IMG/VR virus record: IMGVR_UViG_3300046698_000051
Coordinates: 1 to 32,129 of that record
Source of the DNA: a virus
Length of the DNA: 32,129 nucleotides
Strand: one strand, 5' to 3'
A program made the position numbers and the translations under genes. The first letter of the stretch is position 1, and each line of letters opens with the position of its first letter. Positions 23,497-29,083 of the stretch are shown here, one piece after another. The notes beneath the pieces were generated by a model. That model saw only the letters and a list, made by a program, of their open reading frames with translations, had not been told where the DNA came from and did not search any database.

Positions 23497-25131
23497 CTAC
23501 ACTAGTTGCAAATCACACTCCGACCGCGTTGGCCGGTTCTCGCCACGCCGATACGTCGACACGATTTTGCTCTTATCCGCCGCCAACACGAAGTAATTCA
23601 TCGCATGGCGGTAGTGATCGCCGAGGCTCTTGGGCCCGGCGTACTTGTAGCGGTACACCTGGGCGCCCGTCTTTTCGTTGGTCTCAAGCGTCTTGGCGAT
23701 GTTGCACACCTGGGCGATAAAGGTATCCACTGCCGGACAACGACGCGGCAAAACTGTCTTCTGATCGCTCAACAGCCGGTGCGTCTTGTCGCACATGTAC
23801 GTCCTGTCAACCTTCACGATCCCCATAACGTCCGAATAGTCGGCGTCAACTATGGAGTTGTCCAAATACTGATTGCGCCACACGCGGTACGGCTCTGCCT
23901 TCTGGAATTGCCGGACAAGCTCGCCCTCGGGCCGAGCGTCGATCACGGCAACCCGGACGTTGAACCGCCGGCCGAGGTCATGGACGTCATTCATGCTGGC
24001 GACTTGAGCGACATGGAGAATCTCGTACCGCTCCCGGTCGATCCGCCGGCCGACAACAACGTGCTTCACGTCCCCGATGTCCACGCCCATTACATTTGGG
24101 CCGTCGTCCCGGTCGGCCATCATGTCGTTACCGCAACACTGGCGAACAGTGCCGATGTCCAGCTTGCATGTCGAATCGACATAAGGCAAGCCAAGACGAT
24201 CCTTCATCACACGGCCAAGGTTGCCGTTGGGTGGATTGTTAAAGTCCCGCAACACGTCCATTGGGTCATTGAACACGCTCGTCAGGTGAGACCACTGGTA
24301 GCCGTGCATGTAACCGCTGTTGGACGGCACCTGTGCCCGCCATCCGCCGGGGTAGATCGGCAACGGCTTGCCGCAATGAGAACACGCGATGTACCCGCGG
24401 CCGTCGGGATATTCCTTAACACAGCCGGGGAAAGATAACTCCGCGCATGTCTCGTGGCCACAGCCGCACATCCTAAACCAATGACGCTGATCCGACAAAG
24501 CGAACTGTGCGTCAATCCCAACGTTGGGGAGCGTCGGGTTGGATAGGCAGCACTCTTCCTGGACAGCGCTATGGCGGATGCGCCCGTGCGCCATATCCCA
24601 AGCGCCTTCATCAAACAAATCTATCTCATCGCCCACGATCATGTCGACGTGATGCGAACGCAGGTTGCCCGAGTCGCCGTCTGTCATTCTGGCGCCAAAG
24701 AGCAACAGCATGGAGTTGCCAATCTGCTTTACGCGGTTGGTGTCCGTGCCCTTGCCGCCACTCTTAACCCACCGCCCTATGGAAAGCGGATTGCGGGTAA
24801 TCAGCGGTTTGAAACGAGTCTTGGAAAAATCATCAACGTGCGTATCGGTTGGGAAGAGATACATGGCACCAAGAGGATATCGGCCGTGGATCATCCCATG
24901 AAGCGTCATCAGCACCTTCAACTCTGTCCACCCGCCGCCAGTTGCCTTGCGGCAACACATCCGCTTTGCCTGCGAGCGCATCGGCTCGATCTGATACTCG
25001 TGGTTCTTGAACGAGAACTCGTCCGCCTGGAGCTTTATGGGAATGAGTCGAGTCGCCCAATAAGCGGGGTCGTTTGCCGCCTGCATTTCAGCGGCGCTCG
25101 GTGCAGCGGGTTGTGTCGCTACTGCGGTCAT
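23497..25131 (-). CDS. terL: terminase large subunit, lambda GpA-like
   Basis: The start at 25131 (MTAVATQPAAPSAAEM) is preferred over a TTG at 25167; its SD is weak. The ATPase has the GpA-type P-loop (RKATGGGWTE, with Lys at the front rather than the usual GKT) and Walker B VDMIVGDEIDLFDEG. A Cys-rich zinc-like segment follows (CGCGHETCAELSFPGC, then CSHCGK). The nuclease domain shows GVDIGDVKH, VAVIDARPEGE and HYRHAMNYFVLA. The enzyme cuts concatemeric DNA and drives it into the prohead through the portal. At 544 residues it is shorter than lambda GpA (641). No small subunit gene is recognised. Confidence 0.92.
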   Translation of the reverse strand: MTAVATQPAAPSAAEMQAANDPAYWATRLIPIKLQADEFSFKNHEYQIEPMRSQAKRMCCRKATGGGWTELKVLMTLHGMIHGRYPLGAMYLFPTDTHVDDFSKTRFKPLITRNPLSIGRWVKSGGKGTDTNRVKQIGNSMLLLFGARMTDGDSGNLRSHHVDMIVGDEIDLFDEGAWDMAHGRIRHSAVQEECCLSNPTLPNVGIDAQFALSDQRHWFRMCGCGHETCAELSFPGCVKEYPDGRGYIACSHCGKPLPIYPGGWRAQVPSNSGYMHGYQWSHLTSVFNDPMDVLRDFNNPPNGNLGRVMKDRLGLPYVDSTCKLDIGTVRQCCGNDMMADRDDGPNVMGVDIGDVKHVVVGRRIDRERYEILHVAQVASMNDVHDLGRRFNVRVAVIDARPEGELVRQFQKAEPYRVWRNQYLDNSIVDADYSDVMGIVKVDRTYMCDKTHRLLSDQKTVLPRRCPAVDTFIAQVCNIAKTLETNEKTGAQVYRYKYAGPKSLGDHYRHAMNYFVLAADKSKIVSTYRRGENRPTRSECDLQLV

Positions 25132-25216
25132 AATTACTTCTGATTCTCGCCAGCCCCCACACCCCACAAGACAGGCTGCCAGGACGATAGCCTAGCAGTC
25201 CGCCGGTGGGGTATCG

Positions 25217-25492
25217 TTAAGGCTTGCGAACGTCCAGGTTGGGCTTGCCAAGACCAAGAAAACGCTTCTTCCACTTGGCCAGCTTGCGGGCCTGGAGCTT
25301 GGTTTGGACGATCTGGCCTACCGTGTGGCCGCCCAGGAGGAAGCCCACCACGGCGTAGGCGATTGCCAGCCATACGGGGATCGGCACTTTGTCGGCAACA
25401 GCGGTGCCCATGCCGATGGTGAGGGCACCAAGAATCGTCGCTTTGGTTGCAGGGTTGGTTATCCACTGCCAAAAGATTTGAAGGTAGCTCAT
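25217..25492 (-). CDS. two-TM membrane protein, holin candidate
   Basis: The 91-residue protein begins MSYLQIFWQWITNPATKAT (SD TAGGAGCGAAC). It has two hydrophobic helices at about 18-33 and 39-57 (VWLAIAYAVVGFLLGG), then a strongly basic tail (RKLAKWKKRFLGLGK). This is the layout of class II/III holins: small, two TMs, basic cytoplasmic end. It lies just after the papain-like peptidase and before the terminase, as lysis genes often do. The 85 bases before the terminase start hold no gene. Function is inferred from topology and place. Confidence 0.7.
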   Translation of the reverse strand: MSYLQIFWQWITNPATKATILGALTIGMGTAVADKVPIPVWLAIAYAVVGFLLGGHTVGQIVQTKLQARKLAKWKKRFLGLGKPNLDVRKP

Positions 25493-25516
25493 GTTCGCTC
25501 CTAAAGTGCCGCCAGG

Positions 25517-26305
25517 TCAAGCGTTTTTCAGCAACTCGTTATCCGCGATAAGCTGTGCCAGGTCGAGGCCGAATTCGTCCATGCCGGAGGCCGTCAACTG
25601 CCCCGGCGCAATGATGCAGAATCGCTGTTTGACCGTGGCCGCGACAAAGCCGGGGTCACACTGGCGCTCGCCGCCCCATGTCACAATCTCGTTGGGGTTG
25701 TACCCCGCGCCATAAACGCAATGGTCGGCGTAGGACGGGGCCGGGTTGCCCGCGGTGATCGTAAACGTCCCGCCGGCGTCGAATTGATCGTCCATGTCTG
25801 GGGGGCAGCCCATACCGATCAGTAAGCCCTTGCCGATCATGAAGCCGGTCGGCACCATTGCCATGTTGTCGATCAGGCACCATGCGTCGATATAGCCCTT
25901 GTCACGAAGCCAATTGAGGCCCTGCACGGGGTCTGTGCCTTGATCGGTGGGGTTGTTGCCATGCGCGTCGGTCTGGGTCGGATCGTAGCCGGTGCAGGCC
26001 ATATAGAGGGCCACGGGGTCAAGGCCGGATGGTGGGAGGCCAAGGTCGGCGCGGGCCGCGTCAATCGCATGTACAAAGCCCACAAAGAAACAGCAACCGC
26101 ACCCGTAGGGGATGTTAGGGTACTTCGGGTCAGGGCCGTTGCCGCCCATACCCCAAGCGTTGACGCCGATGCTCTTGCCGAACAGGAGTGTCGATGGGGG
26201 CGTCGGCAGGCCGTTGGGCGCTGTCTTGCGCACGAGGTATCGGCCAAGGTGGAGCATGTCCGCGTTATGGTCGAAGGGCAGGAGTCCACGTTTGTATTTG
26301 CTCAT
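25517..26305 (-). CDS. papain-like cysteine peptidase-fold protein
   Basis: The 262-residue protein has SD TAGGAGCATCGA. A Cys near residue 70 lies in YGCGCCFFVGF at the start of a helix, followed much later by YADHCVYGAGYNPN (His) and IVTWGGERQ (Trp-Gly). This is the Cys-His-Trp arrangement of papain/C39-type folds found in phage virion and prophage proteins. It may cleave a host or virion peptide, or help penetrate or lyse the envelope. It stands where an endolysin might be expected, beside a holin candidate, but no peptidoglycan-binding domain is visible. Activity is unproven. Confidence 0.65.
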   Translation of the reverse strand: MSKYKRGLLPFDHNADMLHLGRYLVRKTAPNGLPTPPSTLLFGKSIGVNAWGMGGNGPDPKYPNIPYGCGCCFFVGFVHAIDAARADLGLPPSGLDPVALYMACTGYDPTQTDAHGNNPTDQGTDPVQGLNWLRDKGYIDAWCLIDNMAMVPTGFMIGKGLLIGMGCPPDMDDQFDAGGTFTITAGNPAPSYADHCVYGAGYNPNEIVTWGGERQCDPGFVAATVKQRFCIIAPGQLTASGMDEFGLDLAQLIADNELLKNA

Positions 26306-26314
26306 TCGATGCTC

Positions 26315-26395
26315 CTATCGAAAATAGAGCCGTTTGATGACGATGCTTCCAAAAACGCCCATAGCTATGCATACGATGGCTGCCAACTCGGTCAT
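26315..26395 (-). CDS. 26-residue single-TM micropeptide ORF
   Basis: ATG 26395 overlaps the lipoprotein stop as ATGA and has an upstream GGAGACG. The peptide begins MTELAAIVCIAMGVFGSIV and ends IKRLYFR: one hydrophobic helix and a basic tail. Its stop is ten bases before the peptidase start. Short one-TM peptides are common in phage lysis regions (for instance pinholin-like or holin-modulating peptides), but no known family is recognised. Confidence 0.55.
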   Translation of the reverse strand: MTELAAIVCIAMGVFGSIVIKRLYFR

Positions 26396-26718
26396 TTACT
26401 CGTCTCCGTAGTGGGCCGCGTGTTAGTTGTCAGGAATTCCCTGACAACTGGCCGCGTCTCGCCGATAAGGTGCGTCGCGTTCACCGTCACAGAGGGGTCT
26501 ACGGTCAACACAATCGCCCCAGAATCAACTTTAACTTTAACCGCGGGTTGGGTCGTAGAGCCAATCTGCACAGGGAACGTCGCGTAGAGGGTCACAACGA
26601 TGCTGCCGGGGGCGAAGTAGGCCGCCGGCTGGCTCTGGGACGCGCCGGTCACTGGCCCGCAGCCGATCAGGGCCGCAAGCGTCAGCGTCAGGATGATCGC
26701 GAGGAGGGCGGATTTCAT
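26392..26718 (-). CDS. small lipoprotein B
   Basis: The start at 26718 overlaps the zinc-finger gene stop as ATGA. Residues 1-20 form a lipoprotein signal (MKSALLAIILTLTL, then AALIGC) with the lipobox cysteine at 20, so the product is predicted to be lipidated and anchored in a membrane. The remaining 88 residues are beta-type, Thr/Val-rich (VVTLYATFPVQIG, GAIVLTVDPSVTVN) and end in a Thr-rich tail. A role as outer-membrane spanin is possible, but it could also be a superinfection-type surface lipoprotein. Its signal peptide is echoed in the chimeric ORF at 27447-27358. Confidence 0.8.
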   Translation of the reverse strand: MKSALLAIILTLTLAALIGCGPVTGASQSQPAAYFAPGSIVVTLYATFPVQIGSTTQPAVKVKVDSGAIVLTVDPSVTVNATHLIGETRPVVREFLTTNTRPTTETSK

Positions 26719-26906
26719 ACCGTCACCCATCCCTTCCCACCGCAACGTTCGCACTTGTGGTTGCCGCACGGTTGCTGATCGAGATAGTAGGTTTTGACCA
26801 TGCACGTCCCGTGGCACACTGGGCATGTGGCGTTGCTGCTCTTGGGGATTCCCGTTCCCAGGAACCCTCCGACAAATTCGCCTTTTTCGTTCTGCGTAAT
26901 GCCCAT
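26715..26906 (-). CDS. small CxxCxGxG zinc-finger protein B
   Basis: The 63-residue protein starts MGITQNEKGEFVGGFLGTG with SD GGGAGGGAGAAAAGACA. It carries two Cys pairs, CPVCHG near residue 28 and CERCGGKGWVTV at the end, of the DnaJ-type CxxCxG knuckle. It should bind one or two zinc ions. It is a paralogue of the gene at 27444-27653: the first 17 residues and the last seven are nearly the same. It is coupled by ATGA to lipoprotein B. Function unknown; in DnaJ such knuckles contact unfolded protein. Confidence 0.85.
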   Translation of the reverse strand: MGITQNEKGEFVGGFLGTGIPKSSNATCPVCHGTCMVKTYYLDQQPCGNHKCERCGGKGWVTV

Positions 26907-26920
26907 TGTCTTTTCTCCCT

Positions 26921-26933
26921 CCCGCCAAGCGGG
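26921..26933 (-). promoter_or_regulatory. CCCGC-hairpin leader of zinc-finger gene B
   Basis: A 5-bp hairpin with a three-base loop (cccgccaagcggg on the plus strand) lies 14 bases before the start codon and just upstream of the SD. Near-identical hairpins precede the genes starting at 27653 and 27925, so this is a shared leader element. Confidence 0.6.
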
Positions 26934-26998
26934 GGATACCTGATAAGCTCATTGCCGGGCAGGATACAATCTTGCGAGTCCCACTCACTTGTCCACAC

Positions 26999-27310
26999 TG
27001 GAGCCGGTGGGAATCGAACCCACGTCCCGTGAAACATTCATCGTCGCCTCACACGCTTCCCGGTTTTGCGGGCCGGATAACCGTACAACAGGGGCGAGCC
27101 GATTGCCCACCGTCCACCAGCGACCTTGCTGTGCCGCACAGTCCGATGCTTGCCCGGTCGTTATCGGAGTCACTTAGGGGCTGGCGGCCTAAGCCGCCTT
27201 GCGGTACGTATTGGCTGTTAAGCCGTGCCTGGAGGATTTAACGTGGCCTACCAGGCGTCCACGGCGTGTAGCGGTCGAATCGTGATTCCGGTCGAATCCA
27301 ATTCGGCCCC
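26999..27310 (-). ncRNA. ssrA: transfer-messenger RNA (tmRNA)
   Basis: The 5' end (27310) reads GGGGCCGAATTGGATTCGAC, the classic tmRNA start. The 3' end reads CGGCTCCA (27006-26999). The seven-pair acceptor stem GGGGCCG/CGGCTCC contains G3:U70, the alanine identity pair, and A73. The T arm is GTGGGTTCGATTCCCAC (5-bp stem, seven-base loop). No CCA is encoded. The tag frame is 27215-27189, and downstream GC-rich stems are consistent with pseudoknots. At 312 nt it is slightly shorter than E. coli tmRNA (363). tmRNA rescues ribosomes stalled on broken mRNA together with SmpB; no smpB is seen here, so host SmpB would be needed. Phage-borne tmRNAs are known but uncommon. Confidence 0.95.
27189..27215 (-). 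other. tmRNA tag-coding segment (A)ANTYRKAA-stop
   Basis: From the likely resume codon GCC (27215) the frame reads Ala-Asn-Thr-Tyr-Arg-Lys-Ala-Ala-TAG; a further Ala comes from the charged tmRNA. The stop codon lies in the loop of a 6-bp hairpin (GGCGGC, TTAG, GCCGCC), as in other tmRNAs. The Ala-Ala end fits the usual degron ending, but the preceding Arg-Lys is unlike the Leu-Ala-Ala type. Confidence 0.85.
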
Positions 27311-27327
27311 ATATTCAATTGTCAATC

Positions 27328-27359
27328 AGACCATTTCCGTGATGTCGGGAATATGGTCT
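27328..27359 (-). terminator. hairpin upstream of tmRNA, at the end of the chimeric ORF
   Basis: On the minus strand AGACCAT (27359-27353) pairs with ATGGTCT (27334-27328), and TTCC with GGAA inside, separated by one unpaired A, around a nine-base loop. It overlaps the TAG of the chimeric ORF and ends 17 bases before the tmRNA 5' end. No T run follows. It may end readthrough or guide processing of the tmRNA precursor. Confidence 0.45.
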
Positions 27360-27411
27360 ACTTCTTCTGGTGGCTGCGAATCACTGCCAGCCGCGCACGA
27401 ATGTCCGCCAG
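27334..27411. repeat. direct repeat copy 1 (78 bp, partner at 27960-28037)
   Basis: Bases 27334-27399 are identical to 27960-28025; with two mismatches the match extends to 27411/28037. In the partner this is the 3' end of lipoprotein A plus its downstream flank. Here it forms the 3' part of the chimeric ORF. Confidence 0.95.
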
Positions 27412-27447
27412 GGCCAGCGTCAGGATGATGGCGAGGAAGGGCTTCAT
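27358..27447 (-). pseudogene. chimeric lipoprotein remnant (29 codons)
   Basis: ATG 27447 overlaps the zinc-finger A stop as ATGA. The first 14 codons (MKPFLAIILTLALA) copy the signal peptide of lipoprotein B (MKSALLAIILTLTLA). The last 16 (ADIRARLAVIRSHQKK) copy the C-terminus of lipoprotein A (ADLRARLAVIRSHQKK). The lipobox cysteine and the whole mature region are missing. It is best explained by an internal deletion or recombination joining two lipoprotein genes. The ORF remains intact, so a short membrane peptide could still be made. Confidence 0.8.
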
Positions 27448-27653
27448 ACCGTCACCCAACCCTTACCCGCACACCCATGACAGGGCTTCATGCCTGGTGG
27501 GGCCGACGTTGACACGGCGTTAGGGTTAATGTGGGGCATAACTTGCCCCGAGCCAAGACAAACCGGGCAAAGTTGAGCACGAGGAGCAGGCTTTGTTTCT
27601 GTTCCCAGGAACCCGCCAACGAATTCGCCTTTTTCATTCTGCGTGATGCCCAC
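27444..27653 (-). CDS. small CxxCxGxG zinc-finger protein A
   Basis: A GTG at 27653 is taken as start because it aligns with the ATG of the paralogue at 26906 and follows GGAGAGTGAC; an ATG four codons upstream overlaps this SD. The 69-residue protein has CPVCLGSGQV and CHGCAGKGWVTV, two DnaJ-like zinc knuckles, separated by a longer spacer than in paralogue B. Its end overlaps the chimeric lipoprotein remnant as ATGA, in the same way as its paralogue overlaps lipoprotein B. This shows that a two-gene unit was duplicated. Function unknown. Confidence 0.85.
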   Translation of the reverse strand: MGITQNEKGEFVGGFLGTETKPAPRAQLCPVCLGSGQVMPHINPNAVSTSAPPGMKPCHGCAGKGWVTV

Positions 27654-27665
27654 GTCACTCTCCAT

Positions 27666-27678
27666 CCCGCCATGCGGG
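27666..27678 (-). promoter_or_regulatory. CCCGC-hairpin leader of zinc-finger gene A
   Basis: cccgc (27666-27670) and gcggg (27674-27678) form a 5-bp stem 12 bases before the GTG start. This is the second copy of the leader; its loop is one base different from the other two. Confidence 0.55.
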
Positions 27679-27679
27679 G

Positions 27680-27925
27680 CTACTTGCCAGCGGGCCGAAC
27701 GTCTAAGCCCTTTTCCTTGAGGATTGCCATTAGGTCATCGACATGCAGGCAGTCGCACATGCACGCGCCGACTGTGGCCGTCAAAATCGGTGCGATGGTT
27801 CCGTTGCAGAAATCGTTGCCAGGAGTGGCGTTAAACAACACGCCAACAGCATCGATCTTGCCGTCAAAACCGAGCTTGATAATTGTGTCGCCGTTCTTCG
27901 CTTCGCGTCCGTTCCTGTAGTGCAT
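27680..27925 (-). CDS. hypothetical 81-residue Cys-containing protein
   Basis: Starts MHYRNGREAKNGDTIIKL with SD GGAGAAGGAAAACAAAG. The N-terminal half (HYRNGREAKNGDTIIKLGFDGKIDAVGVL) looks like a small beta barrel, as in short phage proteins with a GREAKxGD opening. The C-terminal half holds three close cysteines (GACMCDCLHVDDL) and may bind a metal. It lies between lipoprotein A and zinc-finger A and carries the same hairpin leader as the zinc-finger genes. Function unknown. Confidence 0.8.
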   Translation of the reverse strand: MHYRNGREAKNGDTIIKLGFDGKIDAVGVLFNATPGNDFCNGTIAPILTATVGACMCDCLHVDDLMAILKEKGLDVRPAGK

Positions 27926-27940
27926 CTTTGTTTTCCTTCT

Positions 27941-27953
27941 CCCGCCAAGCGGG
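27941..27953 (-). promoter_or_regulatory. CCCGC-hairpin leader of the 81-residue gene
   Basis: cccgccaagcggg on the plus strand folds as a 5-bp hairpin 15 bases before ATG 27925. It is identical to the 26921-26933 copy, although the genes downstream are unrelated. Confidence 0.6.
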
Positions 27954-27959
27954 GTACCT

Positions 27960-28037
27960 TTTCCGTGATGTCGGGAATATGGTCTACTTCTTCTGGTGGC
28001 TGCGAATCACTGCCAGCCGCGCACGCAAGTCCGCCAG
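27960..28037. repeat. direct repeat copy 2 (partner at 27334-27411)
   Basis: Covers the last 18 codons of lipoprotein A and 24 bases after its stop. It is identical to copy 1 over 66 bases; the copies are 626 bases apart. The zinc-finger A gene and the 81-residue gene lie between them. Confidence 0.95.
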
Positions 28038-28439
28038 CTTCGCATTGAACGCTTCGTGCTTCGAGGCCGTCATTGCCGGATGCGTCTCGCCAAGGAACGG
28101 CGTTATCATCGGCATGATCTCGCCGATGATCTTTAGAACCGCCTCCGCGTCCAGGATCACCTGTTCCGTAGACGGCATGGCCTGCGCGTCCGCAATCGCC
28201 TTTTGGTCATCCGCAAGAAGTATTTGCGCATTGGCGGCAGCTTGCTTCGCGTCAGGCGGATTGGCCGTCTCATACGTCGGAAGTGCCTCTGTGATGAGAA
28301 TGGCCGCGTCCGTGCCTATCGCGGTAACGTCCGCCAACGGGGCACCGCATCCCGCGAGCATGACCGCCAGCACCAGCATCGCCGCAAGGCAGGGAACCAG
28401 GTTGAACAGCCGTCCGAGAATTGATCGAATCTTCGTCAT
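27984..28439 (-). CDS. lipoprotein A
   Basis: The 151-residue protein (SD AAAGGAAAACGC) begins with a basic stretch and a long hydrophobic segment leading to lipobox LAGC at Cys31, so it should be a membrane-anchored lipoprotein. The mature part is Ala-rich and helical (DAKQAAANAQILLADDQKA, later KLADLRARLAVIRSHQKK). It could be a periplasm-spanning helix of an o-spanin or u-spanin type, fitting the lysis-like region, but no spanin family motif is visible. Its last codons reappear in the chimeric remnant at 27447-27358. Confidence 0.8.
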   Translation of the reverse strand: MTKIRSILGRLFNLVPCLAAMLVLAVMLAGCGAPLADVTAIGTDAAILITEALPTYETANPPDAKQAAANAQILLADDQKAIADAQAMPSTEQVILDAEAVLKIIGEIMPMITPFLGETHPAMTASKHEAFNAKLADLRARLAVIRSHQKK

Positions 28440-28508
28440 CGCGTTTTCCTTTCAAAAAGTTGTTTCAAAAACAGCCCAGCCCGGCAGGGGGCGACCAGGC
28501 CAGGCACA

Positions 28509-28529
28509 CAGCGGGAACGGCGCCCGCTG
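28509..28529 (-). terminator. small hairpin after the 51-residue membrane protein gene
   Basis: CAGCGGG (28529-28523 on the minus strand) pairs with CCCGCTG (28515-28509), loop seven bases, seven bases after the stop at 28537. No T run follows, so termination is doubtful. The rest of the 97-base gap holds only the next SD. Confidence 0.35.
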
Positions 28530-28536
28530 CGGATCG

Positions 28537-28692
28537 TTACTTGTTCAGCCAGAACAGCACAAGACCAATAACCATGATGACCGCGCCGACGAAGATCAAA
28601 GCCTGGTCGTTTGGCTGCCCGCCAAAGACTCGCACCGCGGCGGGCACAGCCTCGATAAAAGTCAGTCCGCCCCAAAGTAGTTTCAAACCCAT
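28537..28692 (-). CDS. 51-residue membrane protein
   Basis: The start at 28692 (MGLKLLWGGLTFIEAVPAAV) has SD AGAAGGTTCAC; the longer frame overlaps the previous gene. A moderately hydrophobic N-terminal helix is followed by a strong TM segment (ALIFVGAVIMVIGLVLFWL) and a short NK end. This could be a small holin, an antiholin or another lysis modulator. It is one of four small membrane or membrane-anchored candidates in this region, so I cannot say which is the holin. Confidence 0.75.
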   Translation of the reverse strand: MGLKLLWGGLTFIEAVPAAVRVFGGQPNDQALIFVGAVIMVIGLVLFWLNK

Positions 28693-28721
28693 GTGAACCT
28701 TCTCTCTAGCGGTTGCCCGCG

Positions 28722-29072
28722 TTATTTGCCACACGCCGCGCAAGCAGAACAAAGTTTCTCCGCCACATGCACGATGCCCGCGCCAGCCGTCAAGATGAAG
28801 ACCAGTACGGCGATGATTTTGCCAAGGCTCCATTTGACGCCCATTGCAATTCCTTGTGCGTTGGCGATCCTATTCTCGATATCCTCGATGCGAGAGGGGA
28901 TATCGCAGTCAGCCTTGTGCTGCTGGACGGCGGCAACTCCCGCGTCCTGGGCGATCTTGGCCATGCGCTCGCCCTGCTTCTCTATGGCGTCGTAGACTCG
29001 CTGGAATTGCGGTTGCGTCGCCTCGGCCACAACGCCCTTCATCGCGAGCAAGTCTGTTTCGTTCATTGCCAT
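28722..29072 (-). CDS. 116-residue coiled-coil protein with C-terminal TM
   Basis: The first 75 residues are helical and charged (QFQRVYDAIEKQGERMAKI, then RIEDIENRIANAQG). A TM segment follows at about 82-100 (LGKIIAVLVFILTAGAGIV), and a Cys-rich tail ends in CSACAACGK. The layout of an N-terminal coiled coil and one C-terminal TM is seen in haemolysin XhlA-like phage proteins, which act with holins, though the family is not certain here. SD is GAGAGAAT. It follows the fibre-like gene by 11 bases. Confidence 0.75.
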   Translation of the reverse strand: MAMNETDLLAMKGVVAEATQPQFQRVYDAIEKQGERMAKIAQDAGVAAVQQHKADCDIPSRIEDIENRIANAQGIAMGVKWSLGKIIAVLVFILTAGAGIVHVAEKLCSACAACGK

Positions 29073-29083
29073 ATTCTCTCGTC

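Noticed and set aside
26392-26988. Long form of lipoprotein B starting at 26988
   Set aside because: The extra 90 codons are antisense-like sequence in the zinc-finger gene region; the lipoprotein signal begins at 26718.
26999-27310. Prophage attachment site in the tmRNA gene
   Set aside because: tmRNA genes are common integration sites, but here the gene is whole, has phage genes on both sides, and no integrase is seen; there is no partial 3' copy.
27311-27324. TTGACA motif just before the tmRNA as its promoter
   Set aside because: It is only about a dozen bases from the mature 5' end, too close to be a -35 element, and no -10 fits.
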